From Rhizobium sp. P40RR-XXII (GTDB lineage: Bacteria > Pseudomonadota > Alphaproteobacteria > Rhizobiales > Rhizobiaceae), in the NCBI RefSeq assembly GCF_012641405.1, contig NZ_JABAII010000007.1, forward strand, positions 306,129-370,128: DNA of 64,000 nucleotides, given 5' to 3'. The notes under the pieces are model-generated. The model was not told the origin of the DNA. It did not search any database and worked only from the letters and a program-made list of their open reading frames with translations. The translations under genes were made by a program, and so were the position numbers. Shown here one piece after another: positions 1 to 9,802 of this stretch; within the stretch, counting starts at the first letter, position 1; the number at the start of each line of letters is the position of its first letter.

Positions 1-159
1 ATGATGGGGCTGCTGCTCCATGATCTTCATCCCCTGCTCACCGTCGCCGGCGGCGGTGATCTGCTTGAAACCGAGCTGCGTCAGAGCATCGCTCAGCAAC
101 AGGCGGCTGGTAACCTGATCGTCGACGATCAGAACTTTGATTTTCTCCGCTAGAGACAT
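1..159 (-). CDS. cheY2: CheY-type response regulator, second cheY of the operon (3' part beyond window)
   Basis: Only the first 53 codons are inside the window. They read as a receiver domain start: a hydrophobic strand (KVLIVDD) with the paired acidic residues that bind Mg2+, then an amphipathic helix and the AAGDGEQGM segment. The phosphoacceptor aspartate lies beyond the edge. The ATG at 159-157 shares one base with the TAA stop of cheB (TAATG), so the two are translationally coupled. In alphaproteobacterial che operons with two CheYs, the one after cheB is usually the regulator that acts on the flagellar motor. That role is inferred from position. Confidence 0.9.
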   Translation of the reverse strand, partial: MSLAEKIKVLIVDDQVTSRLLLSDALTQLGFKQITAAGDGEQGMKIMEQQPHH

Positions 160-1202
160 TATTCGCTCCCTTCCTTTCGGGCGGCTGTTATCTTCAAAAT
201 TTCCTCGCCAATGACGTTCAGCGGAAACTGTTGTTCGACGGCGCCAAGCTCATGGGCGACCCTCGGCATGCCGTAGACCACGCAGGTCTTTTCGTTCTGG
301 CCGATGGTGCGCGCACCGGCGTGGCGCATCTTGAGGAGACCGGCGGCGCCATCGCGGCCCATACCGGTCAGGATTACGCCGACGGCATTGCGGCCTGCCA
401 GCTCGGCAACCGAATCAAAGAGCACGTCGACCGAGGGGCGATGGCCGTTGACGGGCCCGCCGTCTACCAGACGGCAATGGGGTGCTGCGGCATTGGCGAC
501 CCGCAAATGCCTTTCGCCGCCCGGCGCCAGATAGATCTTGCCGATCTCCAGCCGCGCGCCGTCGGTCGCCTCCTGGACAACAGGCGCGCAGAGGCGGTTC
601 AGCCGTTCAGCGAAACTGCGAGTGAAGGTCGGCGGCATATGCTGCGTGATGACGGTCGGCGGGCAATTGGCCGGGAATTTCTGCAGCACATTGATCAGTG
701 CCTCGACACCACCGGTGGAGGAACCGATGGCGACGATCTTGCGTCCCACGCGGAAATCTGAAACGGCGGGCGGCGGCACGCGCTGCGCGGCCGGCTTGAC
801 ATATTGCCGCTGAGAGCGGGCTGCCGCCTTTACCTTGTCCGCCAGGTCGCCGAAGGGGTGCGGCTCGCCCGGCGCCGGCTTTCCGACGCAGTCGAACGCG
901 CCGATCTCGAGGGCTGCGAGCGTCGCGTCGGCGCCGCGATGCGTCATCGTGGATACCATGATGACGGGCATGGGCCTGAGCGTCATGATCTTTTCGAGGA
1001 ATTCGAGGCCGTTCATGTTCGGCATCTCGATGTCGAGCGTGACGACATCCGGATTAAGGGCCTTGATGGCGGCGCGCGCTTCGAGCGCGTCGCCGGCCTG
1101 GCCAACGACGTCGACTTCCGGGTCGGAGCGCAATACGGCCGTGATCAGGCCGCGCATGGTCGGGGAGTCGTCGACCACGAGAACACGGGCAGCTGCGTTC
1201 AT
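159..1202 (-). CDS. cheB: Protein-glutamate methylesterase/glutamine deamidase CheB
   Basis: The 347-residue protein has the family's usual length and two-domain layout. An N-terminal receiver carries the paired aspartates (VVDDS) and the phosphoacceptor near D57 (TLDIEMP). A proline-rich linker at about 130-150 leads to the methylesterase domain. Its catalytic triad is visible as GSSTGG (Ser near 162), QHMPP (His) and [10 protein letters not shown] (Asp). CheB removes methyl groups from receptor glutamates when phosphorylated by CheA, giving adaptation in the cytoplasm. It overlaps the end of cheR by four bases (ATGA) and abuts the next cheY, so it is an internal gene of the che operon. Confidence 0.97.
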   Translation of the reverse strand: MNAAARVLVVDDSPTMRGLITAVLRSDPEVDVVGQAGDALEARAAIKALNPDVVTLDIEMPNMNGLEFLEKIMTLRPMPVIMVSTMTHRGADATLAALEIGAFDCVGKPAPGEPHPFGDLADKVKAAARSQRQYVKPAAQRVPPPAVSDFRVGRKIVAIGSSTGGVEALINVLQKFPANCPPTVITQHMPPTFTRSFAERLNRLCAPVVQEATDGARLEIGKIYLAPGGERHLRVANAAAPHCRLVDGGPVNGHRPSVDVLFDSVAELAGRNAVGVILTGMGRDGAAGLLKMRHAGARTIGQNEKTCVVYGMPRVAHELGAVEQQFPLNVIGEEILKITAARKEGSE

Positions 1203-2107
1203 GGTTTCCTCCCCGCGCTCTTGCCGAGATAGCGATAGGTGGTGATGCCGATATTGTCGAAGACGTGCTTCGCCTCGCCGGAGACCCGTTCGGAGTGGCC
1301 GATATAAAGGTGGCCGCTGTCATGCAGCTGGCCGGCAAAGCGCGTCCAGATCTTCGTCTGCGTCGGCTCGTCGAAATAGATGACGACGTTGCGGCAGAAG
1401 ATGACGTCGAACATGCCCTTGAAGGGCCATTGCGCCAGCAGGTTCAGCTCGTTGAAGGTGATCAGCCGCTTGACACGGTCGTCGATCTGGAATTTGCGCC
1501 TGCCCTGGACATTGACCTCCTGGAACCATTGCTTGCGCATGGCGGGCGAGACCGTTTCGAGCGCCGTCTCATCATAGGCGCCCGCGCGGGCCAGGCCGAG
1601 GATCTTGGGATCGATGTCCGTCGCCAGAATCTTGAAATCGAATTCCGCGGCATTCGGCATCAAGGCGAGTACGGTCAGCGCAATCGAATAGGGCTCCTGC
1701 CCGTCGGAACAGGCGGCCGACCAGATGCGTACCCGGCCACCGGCCTTGGCGCGCGCCAGGAGACCCGGCAGAACCTCGTCGCGCAGATGATCGAAATGAT
1801 GGTTTTCGCGGAAGAAGCGCGTGAAATTGGTCGTCAGATGCGAGAGCATCTCACGACGCGCCGCACTTCCCGCCGGCGAGGAAACCAGCTGGCAGTAGTC
1901 GCGGAAACCGGCAAGACCCAGCGCGCGAATATGCTTCGACAGCCTGGAATAGACGAGCGACGCCTTGCTCTCATTGAGCGAAATGCCCGCATCCGCATAG
2001 ATCATGGCGGCGATTTCCATGAGGTCGCGCCGCGTCAGCGGATATTCGCCGCTCGCCAGCACCTCGTCCGGAGACGCCTTGAAATCCATAGCTCCCATCA
2101 CGCTCAT
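1199..2107 (-). CDS. cheR: Chemotaxis protein methyltransferase CheR
   Basis: The 302-residue protein has an N-terminal helical CheR domain (about 25-80) followed by a SAM-dependent methyltransferase fold. Diagnostic pieces are the glycine-poor SAM loop [22 protein letters not shown] (acidic end of the second strand) and CRNVVIYFD. It methylates receptor glutamates with S-adenosylmethionine, opposing CheB. The ATG overlaps the stop of cheW by four bases, and its own stop overlaps the cheB start, which indicates translational coupling. An internal methionine seven residues in is an alternative start, but the overlap favours the longer form. Confidence 0.97.
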   Translation of the reverse strand: MSVMGAMDFKASPDEVLASGEYPLTRRDLMEIAAMIYADAGISLNESKASLVYSRLSKHIRALGLAGFRDYCQLVSSPAGSAARREMLSHLTTNFTRFFRENHHFDHLRDEVLPGLLARAKAGGRVRIWSAACSDGQEPYSIALTVLALMPNAAEFDFKILATDIDPKILGLARAGAYDETALETVSPAMRKQWFQEVNVQGRRKFQIDDRVKRLITFNELNLLAQWPFKGMFDVIFCRNVVIYFDEPTQTKIWTRFAGQLHDSGHLYIGHSERVSGEAKHVFDNIGITTYRYLGKSAGRKP

Positions 2108-2571
2108 GCTGCTTCGCTTTCGCTTTCAGGGAACAGGGCTTCCAGCTCGATCAGGCAGATCATGCGGCGGTCGATCGCCACGATGCCGCGCGCAAACTGC
2201 CGCTCTTGATCGAAGGAGACTTCCGGCGTCGGCTGGATGCTGTCGTCGGTGATGGTCAGGATGTCCGACACCGCATCGACGAGAAGGCCGACCGCCTTCC
2301 GCTTGACCTGGGCCACGATGATGACATGCCGCGCCGTCGGCTCCGCGCGCTTCATGCCGAGCCGGGAGGAGAGATCGATGATCGGCAAGACCGCGCCGCG
2401 CAGATTGATGACACCCAGCATATAGCCAGGCGCATGCGGCATGGCCGTTGCGGGCGTCCAGCCGCGAATTTCGCGAACCGACATGATGTTGACACAGAAT
2501 TCCTGGTCGCCGATGCGGAAGGCGATCAGCTCGCGGATGCCCTGTGTCAGGTTCTTGACGGCATAGGACAT
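2104..2571 (-). CDS. cheW: Chemotaxis coupling protein CheW
   Basis: The 155-residue protein is a single CheW-like SH3-type domain (about 12-150). It contains the typical segments [39 protein letters not shown] and [12 protein letters not shown]. CheW bridges CheA to receptors in the polar signalling array. The gene starts four bases after the CheA stop region and overlaps cheR at its own 3' end, so it is an internal operon gene. No unusual residues were noticed. Confidence 0.97.
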   Translation of the reverse strand: MSYAVKNLTQGIRELIAFRIGDQEFCVNIMSVREIRGWTPATAMPHAPGYMLGVINLRGAVLPIIDLSSRLGMKRAEPTARHVIIVAQVKRKAVGLLVDAVSDILTITDDSIQPTPEVSFDQERQFARGIVAIDRRMICLIELEALFPESESEAA

Positions 2572-2575
2572 GAAC

Positions 2576-4861
2576 TCACCCCACCGCTGCGTAAGACATT
2601 TCAGGCTTCAGCGACTGGCCGCGCGAAGCACCGACCACGGCATCGACGTCAAGGATCAGCGCCACGCGGCCATCGCCGAGAATGGTCGCGGCCGCAATGC
2701 CCGGCACATGCGTGTAGTTGGCCTCGAGGCTCTTGATGACCACCTGACGCTGGCCCTGGATGGCATCGACCATGAGGGCGCGCTGACCGCCGCCTTCCGA
2801 TTCCACCAGCAGCGCGACACCTTCGACGGGATTGGCCTGCGTGGCGCGGAAGTTCAGGATACGGCCGACATCGACCAGCGGGCAAAAGCTGTTGCGGATC
2901 GAAATCAGGCGATGGTTCGCGCCGAAGGAATGGATGGCGGAAGCCTCCGGCTGCAGCGTCTCGACGATCGCGGTCAGCGGCACGACAAGCGTCTGGCCGG
3001 CAACCGTCACCACCATGCCGTCAAGGACGGCGAGCGTCAGCGGCAGGCTCATGGTGAAAACCGAGCCCTGCCCCGGCCTGGAGCTGATGTTGATACGGCC
3101 GCCGAGCGCCTGGATCGAGCGCTTGACCACATCCATACCGACGCCCCGGCCGGAAATGTCGGAGATCTTGTCGGCGGTCGAGAAGCCCGGCAGGAAGATC
3201 AGATTGTCGATTTCCTCATCCGACAGATTAGCATCGGCCGGGATCAGATCGTTGTCGATGGCCTTCTGACGCACCTTCTCGCGATTGATACCGGCGCCGT
3301 CGTCGGCAAGTTCGATCAGGATGCGGCCGGAGCGGTGCTTTGCAGTCAGGCGAACCGTGCCTTCCGGATTCTTGCCGAGCGTCGCGCGCTTTTCCGGCGT
3401 TTCGATGCCGTGGTCGACGGCATTGCGGATCATATGCGTCAACGGTTCGGCCAGCTTGTCGATAACAGTCTTGTCGACTTCGGTGTTTTCGCCCTCGGTG
3501 ATCAGGCGGATCGACTTGCCGGTCATGTCGGCGATTTCGCGGACGATGCGCGACATGCGCTGGAAGACCGGCTTCACAGGCTGGGCGCGGATCGCCATGA
3601 CGCTGTCCTGGATCTCGCGGGTGAGCTGCTGCAGCTCTTCGAGACCCATGTTGATCGAGGATGCACCGTTGTTGTCGTTCTCGATGACGCTCTGCGACAG
3701 CATCGCCTGGTTGATGACGAGCTCGCCGACAAGGTTGATCAGGCGATCGACGCGGTCGAGGTCGACGCGGATGGTCTGGCCGACGCCCGCTGCGGCGGCG
3801 CTGTTCTGCGCGGCGGCCGCGTTGGCGGCAGCGGCGGCGGCAAGGGCAGCCTCCTTCTTCTCGACGCGAGCGGCAACTGAGGCAAGCTGCGTGACGTTGC
3901 TGGCGGTTTCAGCTGCGGCAACGGCAGCGGCGGCATCATTCTTCGGAGACGCCGCCTGCTCCACGCCTTCGGCGGCCGGTGCCGCGCCGTCATCATCGAG
4001 GGCGGAGAGATCGAAGGGTACAGGCACCATCGGCAATTCGTCGCCGCTCGAGGAGCCGGCGCTTTCGGCCTGCCTGATATCGAGATCGCAGTCCCATTCG
4101 GCAAATTCGAAGACGGTGCGAATGGCGTCTTCGCCCTTGTCCGTCTTGATCGAGATCGTCCATTTGAAATAGGCGCTTTCGGGATCGAGATCAGGAAGAC
4201 CCGGCAACATATCCATGTCGCAAAAGATGTTCATCTCGCCCAGCCGCGCGAGGTCTCGCAGCAGCAGCGTTGCGTCGTTGCCCTTGGCATAGAGATCCGA
4301 GCGCGGCCTGAAGTCGACTTCATACTCCGGCACGCCGTCGCCGGCCGGCTCGTTGCCGCCGAAATCGTCATCGAAGCTGAAGGGGATCGGCTGGAAACCG
4401 CTATCATCAGTCGGAGCCGGTATGGCGGACTTGGGAGCGGCCTCGACGACGACTGCCGCGGCCGACGACGCGGGCAATTCGCCATGGGCCAACGCCTCCA
4501 GTTCCTTGACCAGGCCGCGGCTGCGGGCCTGATCGACACTGCCGCCATCGCGGGCGGCATTGGTAAGATCCGCCAGAACGTCGGCGGCCTTGAGCATGAC
4601 CTTCAGGACATCCTGGGTCGGCTCCAGCTTGTTGGATCGAACGCAATCAAGCGTGGTCTCGAAGACGTGGGCGAATGCGACCAGGTCGTCCAGACCGAAG
4701 GCACCTGCCCCACCCTTGATGGAATGAACGGCGCGGAACACGGCATTGACGGTTTCCGGATCACGGTCGCCGTCATTCATTTTCAGGAGACCGGATTCCA
4801 GTTCGGCGAGCTGCTCTTCGCACTCCTGGAAGAAAATCTCTTTGATTTCGTTCATATCCAT
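2576..4861 (-). CDS. cheA: Chemotaxis histidine kinase CheA
   Basis: The 761-residue kinase shows the five-domain order. The P1 HPt domain (about 1-110) has its phosphorylated histidine near H46 in [12 protein letters not shown]. An acidic P2-like response-regulator docking region spans about 150-270, with an alanine-rich linker at about 300-360. P3 dimerisation helices follow ([19 protein letters not shown]). The P4 ATPase has [16 protein letters not shown] and GRGVGMDVV boxes, and a CheW-like P5 lies at about 620-750. It autophosphorylates and passes phosphate to the two CheYs and CheB. It sits 16 bases downstream of cheY1 and just upstream of cheW. Confidence 0.98.
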   Translation of the reverse strand: MDMNEIKEIFFQECEEQLAELESGLLKMNDGDRDPETVNAVFRAVHSIKGGAGAFGLDDLVAFAHVFETTLDCVRSNKLEPTQDVLKVMLKAADVLADLTNAARDGGSVDQARSRGLVKELEALAHGELPASSAAAVVVEAAPKSAIPAPTDDSGFQPIPFSFDDDFGGNEPAGDGVPEYEVDFRPRSDLYAKGNDATLLLRDLARLGEMNIFCDMDMLPGLPDLDPESAYFKWTISIKTDKGEDAIRTVFEFAEWDCDLDIRQAESAGSSSGDELPMVPVPFDLSALDDDGAAPAAEGVEQAASPKNDAAAAVAAAETASNVTQLASVAARVEKKEAALAAAAAANAAAAQNSAAAAGVGQTIRVDLDRVDRLINLVGELVINQAMLSQSVIENDNNGASSINMGLEELQQLTREIQDSVMAIRAQPVKPVFQRMSRIVREIADMTGKSIRLITEGENTEVDKTVIDKLAEPLTHMIRNAVDHGIETPEKRATLGKNPEGTVRLTAKHRSGRILIELADDGAGINREKVRQKAIDNDLIPADANLSDEEIDNLIFLPGFSTADKISDISGRGVGMDVVKRSIQALGGRINISSRPGQGSVFTMSLPLTLAVLDGMVVTVAGQTLVVPLTAIVETLQPEASAIHSFGANHRLISIRNSFCPLVDVGRILNFRATQANPVEGVALLVESEGGGQRALMVDAIQGQRQVVIKSLEANYTHVPGIAAATILGDGRVALILDVDAVVGASRGQSLKPEMSYAAVG

Positions 4862-4877
4862 GAGGGGTGGATCCTGT

Positions 4878-5243
4878 TTAGGCGGTTACGCGCTCGATGG
4901 CATCGATCAGCTTGGCGGGGTCGAACGGCTTGACGATCCAGCCGGTCGCACCGGCCTGGCGGGCACGGTTCTTCTTCTCCGCATCGCTTTCGGTCGTCAG
5001 CACGAGGATCGGAACGGCACGGTATTTGTCGTTGCGGCGCACGCCCTCGATGAAGCCGAAGCCATCGAGGCGCGGCATGTTGATGTCCGTGACGATGACG
5101 TCAGGATTGGCCTCTTCCAGAATTTCCAGGCCCTCGACGCCATCTTCGGCCTGAATGGTCTCGAAACCCGCATTGTTGAGGGTCACGAGAAGCATGTTTC
5201 GGATGGTTCGTGAATCATCCACCGTCAGTACTTTTTTCTTCAT
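4878..5243 (-). CDS. cheY1: CheY-type response regulator, first cheY
   Basis: This is a stand-alone 121-residue receiver domain. It shows VDDSRTIR (acidic pocket), the phosphoacceptor near D53 in VTDINMP, the conserved Thr in LTTESD and the Lys-Pro in VKPFDP. In Sinorhizobium the CheY in this position acts mainly as a phosphate sink that drains CheA phosphate, while the later CheY drives the motor. That role is inferred from family knowledge and position. Its ATG overlaps the stop of the upstream STAS gene by four bases. Confidence 0.95.
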   Translation of the reverse strand: MKKKVLTVDDSRTIRNMLLVTLNNAGFETIQAEDGVEGLEILEEANPDVIVTDINMPRLDGFGFIEGVRRNDKYRAVPILVLTTESDAEKKNRARQAGATGWIVKPFDPAKLIDAIERVTA

Positions 5244-5536
5244 TGCCGGATCTCCTTGGCAAGCAGATGGGAGATATCCACCCCGATCACCTGCATTGTT
5301 TTTTGAAATGCGTCCGACACCTTGGAGAAGGTGAAGGGGAGCTTGTCCTCATCCCACGTCTTGGCGGCGGCCATGATGACCTGAACGCACAAGGCTCCGA
5401 TCCTCTCGACGCCGGACGCATCGATCGCGACATTGCTGCCGCGCATCCCCATCAGCGTGCCGCGAAGGGCTGAGGCCTCGTTGAGGTCCAGCACCGCGGC
5501 CAGACTGATTGTCTTTTCGCCTTTCTTGCTCGGCAT
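5240..5536 (-). CDS. cheS: Small STAS-domain chemotaxis protein (CheS-like)
   Basis: The 98-residue protein is one STAS-like fold. It has an N-terminal strand (KTISLAAVLDLNEASALRGTL), a central IDASGVERIGALCVQVIMAAAKTW segment, and a C-terminal helix ending in ISHLLAKEIRQ. The position between the receptor gene and cheY1, and the size, match Sinorhizobium CheS, which binds CheA and speeds CheY1 dephosphorylation. The symbol rests on synteny and length rather than on a distinctive motif. In generic STAS proteins a serine in the DxSG motif is phosphorylated. Here the matching piece is DASGVE, so that serine is present. It overlaps cheY1 by four bases. Confidence 0.8.
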   Translation of the reverse strand: MPSKKGEKTISLAAVLDLNEASALRGTLMGMRGSNVAIDASGVERIGALCVQVIMAAAKTWDEDKLPFTFSKVSDAFQKTMQVIGVDISHLLAKEIRQ

Positions 5537-5598
5537 CGCTTCATTCCTCGTTGTCTGAAATCAGGCCGCTCGGCCCGCATGTGCATGAAACTGAAAGA

Positions 5599-7314
5599 TC
5601 AATAGGCATTGCGATCACCTCCCGATGCGGCCCTGCGAAGCGGGAAGCCGAAATCCGCCATCTCATCTTCGTCCCGCCCGTTGCTGGGCTCGTCGCGGGT
5701 GGGGAGCTGTCGTTGCTGAGAGGCTCTCGCCGGCGCCGAAAATGCCGCATGGCGCCGCTCGCGCTCGATGCGGAACTCGCGAATGGTCCGGCCGAGCTCG
5801 ACGACGACGCTATGCAGATGATCGGCGCCTTCCTCGGAGCGGCTTGCCTCGCTTCCGGCAACCGCCGCGCGCTCGCCGTAGCCGCCGATGTCGGTCGTGA
5901 GTGCGTTGAGGCCGGCGACCTGCTCGTCGCTCGCCGCGGCAATCCCCGAGATCGCCTGGTTGATATCGGTCACCTGACGGACGATGCCGCCGATCGCATC
6001 CTGGGTGCGGCCGACCATCTGCACGCCGGCATCCACCTGCGCCTTGGTACCCGTGACCAGAACCTTGATCTCGCGCGCGGCATCGGCGGAACGCTGGGCG
6101 AGTGCGCGAACTTCCTGCGCGACGACGGCAAAGCCGCGGCCGCTGTCGCCGGCGCGAGCCGCCTCGATGCCGGCATTCAAGGCGAGAAGATTGGTCTGGA
6201 ACGCGATTTCATCGATGACACCGATGATCTGGCCGATCTTTTCGGCTGATGTCTCGATATCGGCCATGGCCGATATCGCCTGGCCGACGATGCGGCCGCT
6301 GTCTTCCGCGGCCACGCGGGTCGATGCCGTGACGCGCTCGGCCGAGCGCGTATTGGCCGCATTGCCGCGCACCTGCTCGGCAAGCTCCGCGAGCTGTCGC
6401 GCCGAGACCGCGAGCGCACGCGATTGTTCGGACGATGTTTCCGCCAGGGATTTTGAGGCACGGGAAATGGCGTCGCTTGCCGCTTCCGCCGCCTGCACGC
6501 CAGCGGACAGAGCCGAAAACTGCTGCTGGATGTCCGCCAGCGCCGCATTCAAGGCCTCGGCGACCTCGGTATAGGCTTCCGGACAATCACTCGTCATCCG
6601 GGTTGTAAGGTCGCGATCGGCAAGGCCGTTGGCGAGCTCAGCGATGAATGCCGCCGCCTCGCCGCGATCGGCGGCCCGCTGTTCGGCCAGCGCCCGCTGA
6701 TGGCCGACCCGCAATTCGTTGAAGCGCAGCGATACCGCGATCTCGACATCGACCATCACGAGGCGCACGACTGATGTGACGAGCTCGCTGAGCTCGCGGG
6801 CGCGGCGCTTGGCTCCGGGGAGGATGGCACGGCCCCCCATGTCGTCGAGAAGGCCGGTAAGCAAATGCTCGAGCATCACCCCATGGCCCGCGACGTGCCA
6901 GCGGGGGTCGAGACCCATCTTGCTTTCGCTGTCGGAAAGAACCTTGACGCGCTCGGCATAAAGACTGTCGAAACGGGCGTCCGTCAGCACATCCCAGTGT
7001 GAGGACTGCAGATCCTGAAGGCGTTCGAGCTGGTTTTCGCTGGAAAAATTGCGCGCGGCGTCCGGATAGGCCTGGAACCGATGGAAAAGATCACGCAGGC
7101 CGGCTTTCAGATGTGTCTCGAGCATCGGCCGGTTGCGGCGCAAGCTGTCGCATTGCCCGGCATCGAGACCAGCAAAACGCAAGCGGTCGCGAAGGCTGCC
7201 AGCCTGCGCCCTGCCTGCCTGATCTGATGGCGAATCCTGCGCCAATACCGTCCCCGCCGAACTGCCGCGCGCCCAAGCGCCGGCGAAACCGCTGATGATC
7301 CGCGCCAGGCGCAA
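5599..7314 (-). CDS. Cytosolic globin-coupled methyl-accepting chemotaxis protein (IcpA/McpE-like)
   Basis: The receptor has no convincing transmembrane segment. Residues about 40-190 resemble a protoglobin sensor (HemAT type). The likely haem-binding histidine is near 106 in LQSSHWDVL, followed by AERVKVLSDSESKMGLDPRWH. A HAMP-like linker at about 200-260 leads to the signalling coiled coil, whose hairpin tip reads EIAFQTNLLALNAGIEAARAG at about 375-395. No C-terminal CheR-binding pentapeptide is seen. It heads the che operon, as IcpA/McpE does in Sinorhizobium. The start is uncertain: an ATG at 7314 gives 571 residues, while a TTG at 7245 with a G-rich upstream stretch would begin closer to the conserved region. 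Confidence 0.92.
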   Translation of the reverse strand: MRLARIISGFAGAWARGSSAGTVLAQDSPSDQAGRAQAGSLRDRLRFAGLDAGQCDSLRRNRPMLETHLKAGLRDLFHRFQAYPDAARNFSSENQLERLQDLQSSHWDVLTDARFDSLYAERVKVLSDSESKMGLDPRWHVAGHGVMLEHLLTGLLDDMGGRAILPGAKRRARELSELVTSVVRLVMVDVEIAVSLRFNELRVGHQRALAEQRAADRGEAAAFIAELANGLADRDLTTRMTSDCPEAYTEVAEALNAALADIQQQFSALSAGVQAAEAASDAISRASKSLAETSSEQSRALAVSARQLAELAEQVRGNAANTRSAERVTASTRVAAEDSGRIVGQAISAMADIETSAEKIGQIIGVIDEIAFQTNLLALNAGIEAARAGDSGRGFAVVAQEVRALAQRSADAAREIKVLVTGTKAQVDAGVQMVGRTQDAIGGIVRQVTDINQAISGIAAASDEQVAGLNALTTDIGGYGERAAVAGSEASRSEEGADHLHSVVVELGRTIREFRIERERRHAAFSAPARASQQRQLPTRDEPSNGRDEDEMADFGFPLRRAASGGDRNAY

Positions 7315-7406
7315 TGAGGAGGCGAGGAAAGGCTGTCATCGCCTTCGATCGATCGATCGCGGCGCTGAAGCTCGCTCGTTCATCAAAGTCTGCTGCGGAC
7401 CTGTTT

Positions 7407-7454
7407 GATGAAGTGGATACCGGATCAGACCCGGTACGACGGGGCGGCTTCATG
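7407..7454. repeat. Imperfect palindromic intergenic repeat upstream of the che operon
   Basis: Outer arms ATGAAG/CTTCAT enclose inner arms ACCGG/CCGGT around a short loop. The sequence resembles the dispersed alphaproteobacterial intergenic repeats built on GTGGAT..CGG..GACGG, and a relative of it occurs at 49024-49058. Apart from this element the 7315-7694 interval contains no gene I can support. The che promoter is probably here but no clear -35/-10 pair is visible. Confidence 0.4.
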
Positions 7455-7694
7455 CCTGGTGAGAACGAGTCACAATTTTCCCATTCCGACGTTCAACTTC
7501 AATGTTTATGGTTAATTCCTTGCCCGAAGGTTAATGACGGAAGAAGGCGTGCTCTGCAGTACTTCGCCCTAAATTAGGCATTACTTTCAGATATATATTT
7601 TCGACCGGTAGAAACGCGGATCGCAAGTCACGAGCAAGCTTCATATCTTACTGCTCAGGGGATAGACAGCTTCGATGTCGATACGGAGAGAGCA

Positions 7695-7808
7695 ATGATT
7701 GTTCTTGGTTTGACCGCCTCGCTGATGGCCGGCCTGACGCTCGCGGCGTTCATGCTTCTGTGCCGCATCGAGGAGACGCGCGGGAAAGCCGCTTCACGCG
7801 TCCTTTAG
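7695..7808 (+). CDS. Possible 37-residue single-span membrane peptide
   Basis: An ATG preceded by a purine-rich GGAGAG seven bases upstream opens 37 codons ending in TAG. Residues about 2-23 are hydrophobic (MIVLGLTASLMAGLTLAAF and on) and form one probable transmembrane helix. A short charged tail follows (CRIEETRGKAASRVL), with positive charges on the presumed cytoplasmic side. No family is recognised. It stands alone between the divergent che operon and a glycosyltransferase gene. The good ribosome-binding site and membrane-like composition argue for a real microprotein, but a chance ORF cannot be excluded. Confidence 0.45.
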   Translation: MIVLGLTASLMAGLTLAAFMLLCRIEETRGKAASRVL

Positions 7809-7963
7809 GCGCGCTGCAACACATCTCGGATTTCAAAATCGGATGCATGGCGCTTCGCGGCCATGCCGACCAGCATCGCTGTCTTCTGGATGACCAGGAG
7901 CTAGCTTTGGTCTCAATAGTTCCGTATTAAGCCTCACGATCAGGCACCGAGACCCATCCATTA

Positions 7964-9493
7964 ATGCTCGACACGACCCATTCTCGAACGACTGCCCAGA
8001 AACTTTCTCTGCGCGTGGCCCTCGCAATCATCTTCGGAATAACGCTCTGGCGTATCCTCATGTTGCTGGTCAACAGGACGGACCTCTTTGTCGACGAGGC
8101 GCAATATTGGTTCTGGGGCCAGAACCTCGATTTCGGCTACTACTCCAAGCCGCCGATGATCGCCTGGGTCATCCGCTTCTTCAACGCGATTTCCGGGTCG
8201 GACTCAACATTCTGGATCCGCATTTCGGCGCCGCTCTTCCATCTCGCCACCGCCCTGATGCTCATGTGCACCACGCGGCGGCTGATCGAGGGCGAGGAGG
8301 GACGCGAGATTGCGCCGTGGGTCGGCGTCATCTTCACCACCCTTCCGGCCGCTTCACTTTCGGCCGTGCTGGTCTCGACCGACACGATCCAGATCCTGTT
8401 CGTGACGATCGCGATCTGGACCTTTCTCGGCCTGACCAGGCGGTCTTCGGCGCTTGAGGCTTTCATCCTCGGCGCCAGCCTTGGCATCGCCTTCCTGACA
8501 AAATATTCGGTGCTCTTCCTTTTGCCGGGGGTCGGCATCGCCATGCTGACAATGCGCTCGGCGCGCATCGCCTGGCGGGACGTCGCCATTGCCGCCATCG
8601 TCGGCGCCATCGTCGTTTCGCCCAATCTCTGGTGGAATTTCGCCCATGATGCGGCGACCATAAAGCACACCGAGAATATTGCCCAATGGAGCAAGGATGG
8701 TGGCAACAGCGGCCTTTTGAAGCATATGCTCAGCGGGCTCGGCTTCTTCGGCGCGCAATTCGGCGTGGTCGGTCCGGTCGTCTTCTATGCCCTGCTGTGG
8801 GCGACCTGGCGGCTGATCCGCGGACAGAGCGACGACCGGGAAAAGCTGCTGTTCTGGCTGTCGGTACCCGTCGTGGCTCTCATCACGCTGCAGGCCTTGT
8901 TCGCCAAGGCCTACGCCAACTGGGCCGTCTGCGCCTATGCCGCCGGCACCATACTCGCCGTCTGGATACTCTATCGCCTGACGAAGAAGGGATTGAGCAC
9001 CTCGCTGATCATCGGCGCCGTCGTCGCCTTCGTGATCCCGGTGATGACGGTCTTTGCCTATGACATCAAGCTGCCGAACGGCGATCTCGTCATGAAGCGC
9101 TATGTCGGCCGCACCATCATCAGCCAGGAAATCGCCGACATAGCGACGGACGCGAAGACACCAGTTATCGTGGCCGAGGATCGCGATACCCTCGCCGATC
9201 TTTTCTATACGCTGAAGGGCAAGCCTTTCCGGATCTATGCTCGCAATTTCGGCGGCTTTCCCAACAACTATTACGAGCAGAACTTCTCCATGCCGGGCGA
9301 CGTGACCGGGCGGGTGCTGTATATCGACAACGGCCCGTTCGAATGCCCGGAAAGCCAGGTAGACCTCATCAAGAGTTGGTCGCCGCCCTATGGCGAGATG
9401 AAAGGCAAAACGCTTCATGCCTATCGCGTTCAGGCATCCTGCCTGGCACCCAAACCGTCAGCCGCCGCCGGAACGGGAGCGACGGAAAATTAA
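7964..9493 (+). CDS. Membrane glycosyltransferase, GT39/ArnT-like family
   Basis: The 509-residue polytopic protein has about ten to twelve hydrophobic segments. The first (about 18-38) is followed by a periplasmic-type loop FVDEAQYWFWGQNLDFGYYSKPP, whose Asp-Glu pair is the conserved acidic motif of the GT39/GT83 (PMT/ArnT) superfamily. These enzymes transfer a sugar from a polyprenyl-phosphate donor to a lipid or protein on the outer face of the inner membrane. Rhizobial relatives modify LPS core or lipid A, but the donor and acceptor here cannot be read from the sequence. The gene is not obviously in an operon, and a palindromic repeat follows it. Confidence 0.85.
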   Translation: MLDTTHSRTTAQKLSLRVALAIIFGITLWRILMLLVNRTDLFVDEAQYWFWGQNLDFGYYSKPPMIAWVIRFFNAISGSDSTFWIRISAPLFHLATALMLMCTTRRLIEGEEGREIAPWVGVIFTTLPAASLSAVLVSTDTIQILFVTIAIWTFLGLTRRSSALEAFILGASLGIAFLTKYSVLFLLPGVGIAMLTMRSARIAWRDVAIAAIVGAIVVSPNLWWNFAHDAATIKHTENIAQWSKDGGNSGLLKHMLSGLGFFGAQFGVVGPVVFYALLWATWRLIRGQSDDREKLLFWLSVPVVALITLQALFAKAYANWAVCAYAAGTILAVWILYRLTKKGLSTSLIIGAVVAFVIPVMTVFAYDIKLPNGDLVMKRYVGRTIISQEIADIATDAKTPVIVAEDRDTLADLFYTLKGKPFRIYARNFGGFPNNYYEQNFSMPGDVTGRVLYIDNGPFECPESQVDLIKSWSPPYGEMKGKTLHAYRVQASCLAPKPSAAAGTGATEN

Positions 9494-9546
9494 GAAACCG
9501 AGCCGGGACTGTTGACCCATTCGCGCAAGTGCATCATGACATGCCG

Positions 9547-9651
9547 CACTATAGCGCCGCGCGTCACATGTGACGCGCAAAGGTCGCTAAAGCACTTTTG
9601 ATCTGCTGCATAATTCCTTAAATCGATATCGATTTAAGGAATTATGCAGTG
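9547..9651. repeat. RIME-like palindromic intergenic repeat, copy 1
   Basis: The core at 9606-9649 is a perfect 44-bp palindrome with 22-bp arms (CTGCATAATTCCTTAAATCG and its complement) and no loop. A left segment begins CACTATAGCGCCGCGCGTC and contains its own small palindrome around CACATGTG. Related copies lie at 25759-25806 (core only) and 58724-58826 (core and left segment). The layout and AT-rich palindrome fit the rhizobial intergenic mosaic elements, though the family assignment was not verified by alignment. Confidence 0.8.
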
Positions 9652-9802
9652 GGAAGACGCGAGGCGTCCTGATATCATGACCGCACCGTCGGCGTTCGCG
9701 CCGGCAAAGGAACAAAGGCATTTCTGACTGTTGAGCCCGCTCGAATTCGGCATTGCCGACAGCGAAGATAGAGACGACAGGACGCACCGCGCCGGAGCGC
9801 GC

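Noticed and set aside
2570..3880. 436-codon open frame antisense to cheA
   Set aside because: It lies opposite intact CheA domains P3 to P5 and its product is a low-complexity mirror sequence.
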